Source of the DNA: Acidobacteriaceae bacterium | GTDB lineage: Bacteria > Acidobacteriota > Terriglobia > Terriglobales > Acidobacteriaceae | Assembly: GCA_003139975.1 (NCBI GenBank) | Contig: PLHN01000542.1 | Coordinates: 1 to 5,472, forward strand | Direction: 5' to 3' | DNA length: 5,472 bases | Part shown: piece after piece, positions 4,993-5,472 of the stretch | How positions within the stretch are numbered: the stretch's first letter is position 1 | Layout: every line of letters starts with the position of its first letter | Notes under the pieces: generated by a model | What the model was told of the DNA's origin: nothing | The model's database searches: none | Seen by the model: only the letters and a program-made list of their open reading frames with translations | Made by a program: the position numbers and the translations under genes

Positions 4993-5472
4993 ATGACGAA
5001 CACCTCTTCTCCCATTGCATTTCTATTTCCCGGCCAGGGTTCCCAGTCCGTCGGTATGGGCAAGGAACTGGCTGCACACTATGACGCCGCTCGGCGGACG
5101 TTTGAGGAAGCTGATGAAGCGCTCGGCTACAAGCTGTCTCAGCTGTGCTTTGAAGGTCCGGAAGAGAAGCTGAAGCTGACTGAAATTACGCAGCCCGCGA
5201 TTCTGACGGCATCGGTTGCGGCGCTCCGGGTCCTCAAAGAAAAAGGCCTCAACCCTGACCACGTCGCGGGACACAGCCTGGGAGAGTATGCGGCGCATGT
5301 GGCTGCGTGCACGCTGAGGTTTGCCGATGCGGTGCGAACGGTGCGCAATCGCGGCCGGTATATGCAGGAGGCCGTGCCGGTGGGCGTAGGCGCAATGGCG
5401 GCAATCCTCGGCATGTCGCTCGAGCAGGTAAGCGCGGTCGCGCAGGAAGCGGCGCAGGGAGAAGTTTGCCAG
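4993..5472 (+). CDS. fabD: Malonyl-CoA:ACP transacylase FabD, N-terminal 160 codons, cut by the right edge
   Basis: FabD moves the malonyl group from CoA to acyl carrier protein, supplying the extender unit for type II fatty acid synthesis in the cytoplasm. The frame is open to the window end, so about half of a roughly 310-residue protein is visible. Seen are the oxyanion-loop motif FPGQGSQ (12-18), TEITQPAILTAS (63-74), the nucleophile elbow GHSLGEYAA with catalytic Ser95 (93-101), and VRNRGRYMQEAVP (117-129) with Arg120, the position that binds the malonyl carboxylate (Arg117 in E. coli). The catalytic His lies beyond the edge. The ATG at 4993 is the only reasonable start ahead of GQGSQ; an in-frame stop lies at 4966-4968. 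The 14 nt before it (TTGCAGTACTACATT region) contain no Shine-Dalgarno, and a long inverted repeat lies just upstream. Its position after plsX matches the usual fatty acid cluster, except that fabH is missing between them. Confidence 0.95.
   Translation, partial: MTNTSSPIAFLFPGQGSQSVGMGKELAAHYDAARRTFEEADEALGYKLSQLCFEGPEEKLKLTEITQPAILTASVAALRVLKEKGLNPDHVAGHSLGEYAAHVAACTLRFADAVRTVRNRGRYMQEAVPVGVGAMAAILGMSLEQVSAVAQEAAQGEVCQ

Overview
The window is about 5.5 kb of moderately GC-rich bacterial DNA, roughly 60% GC by eye. It holds six or seven tightly packed genes and no mobile-element genes, tRNA, rRNA or CRISPR. The gene content suggests an acidobacterium of the Terriglobia type: a TldD/PmbA-family protein followed by a secreted M28 peptidase, then a DUF177/rpmF/plsX/fabD cluster, with palindromic and purine-rich repeats between genes. 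That assignment is inferred from general resemblance and was not tested by any search.

Left part (2-2372, + strand): the C-terminal part of a TldD/PmbA-family protein that runs in from the left edge, then, 25 nt later, an exported M28-family Zn peptidase of the carboxypeptidase Q (PGCP) type with every metal ligand present. The spacing suggests one transcript and a peptidase-related unit.

Middle (2373-2972): a small glyoxalase/bleomycin-resistance (VOC) fold gene on the - strand, convergent with the peptidase and divergent from the next operon. Its best start is a GTG set by a strong Shine-Dalgarno (SD) sequence. The divergent spacer carries a near-consensus sigma-70 promoter facing right, and the leader after it can form two small hairpins.

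Right part (2973-5472, + strand): the conserved ribosome/lipid cluster, yceD-like (DUF177), rpmF (ribosomal protein L32, zinc-ribbon form), plsX (phosphate acyltransferase), and the first 160 codons of fabD (malonyl-CoA:ACP transacylase), cut by the right edge. It couples a 50S ribosomal protein to the start of phospholipid and fatty acid synthesis. The fabH gene often found between plsX and fabD is absent. Its place is taken by a 137-nt spacer dominated by a long, nearly perfect inverted repeat with 32-nt arms.

The genes are ordinary housekeeping or accessory genes. I see no new multi-gene system. The parts most worth a second look are non-coding: the long palindrome before fabD, a second palindrome before rpmF, the structured leader of the DUF177 gene, and traces of a shared repeat at the end of the peptidase gene.
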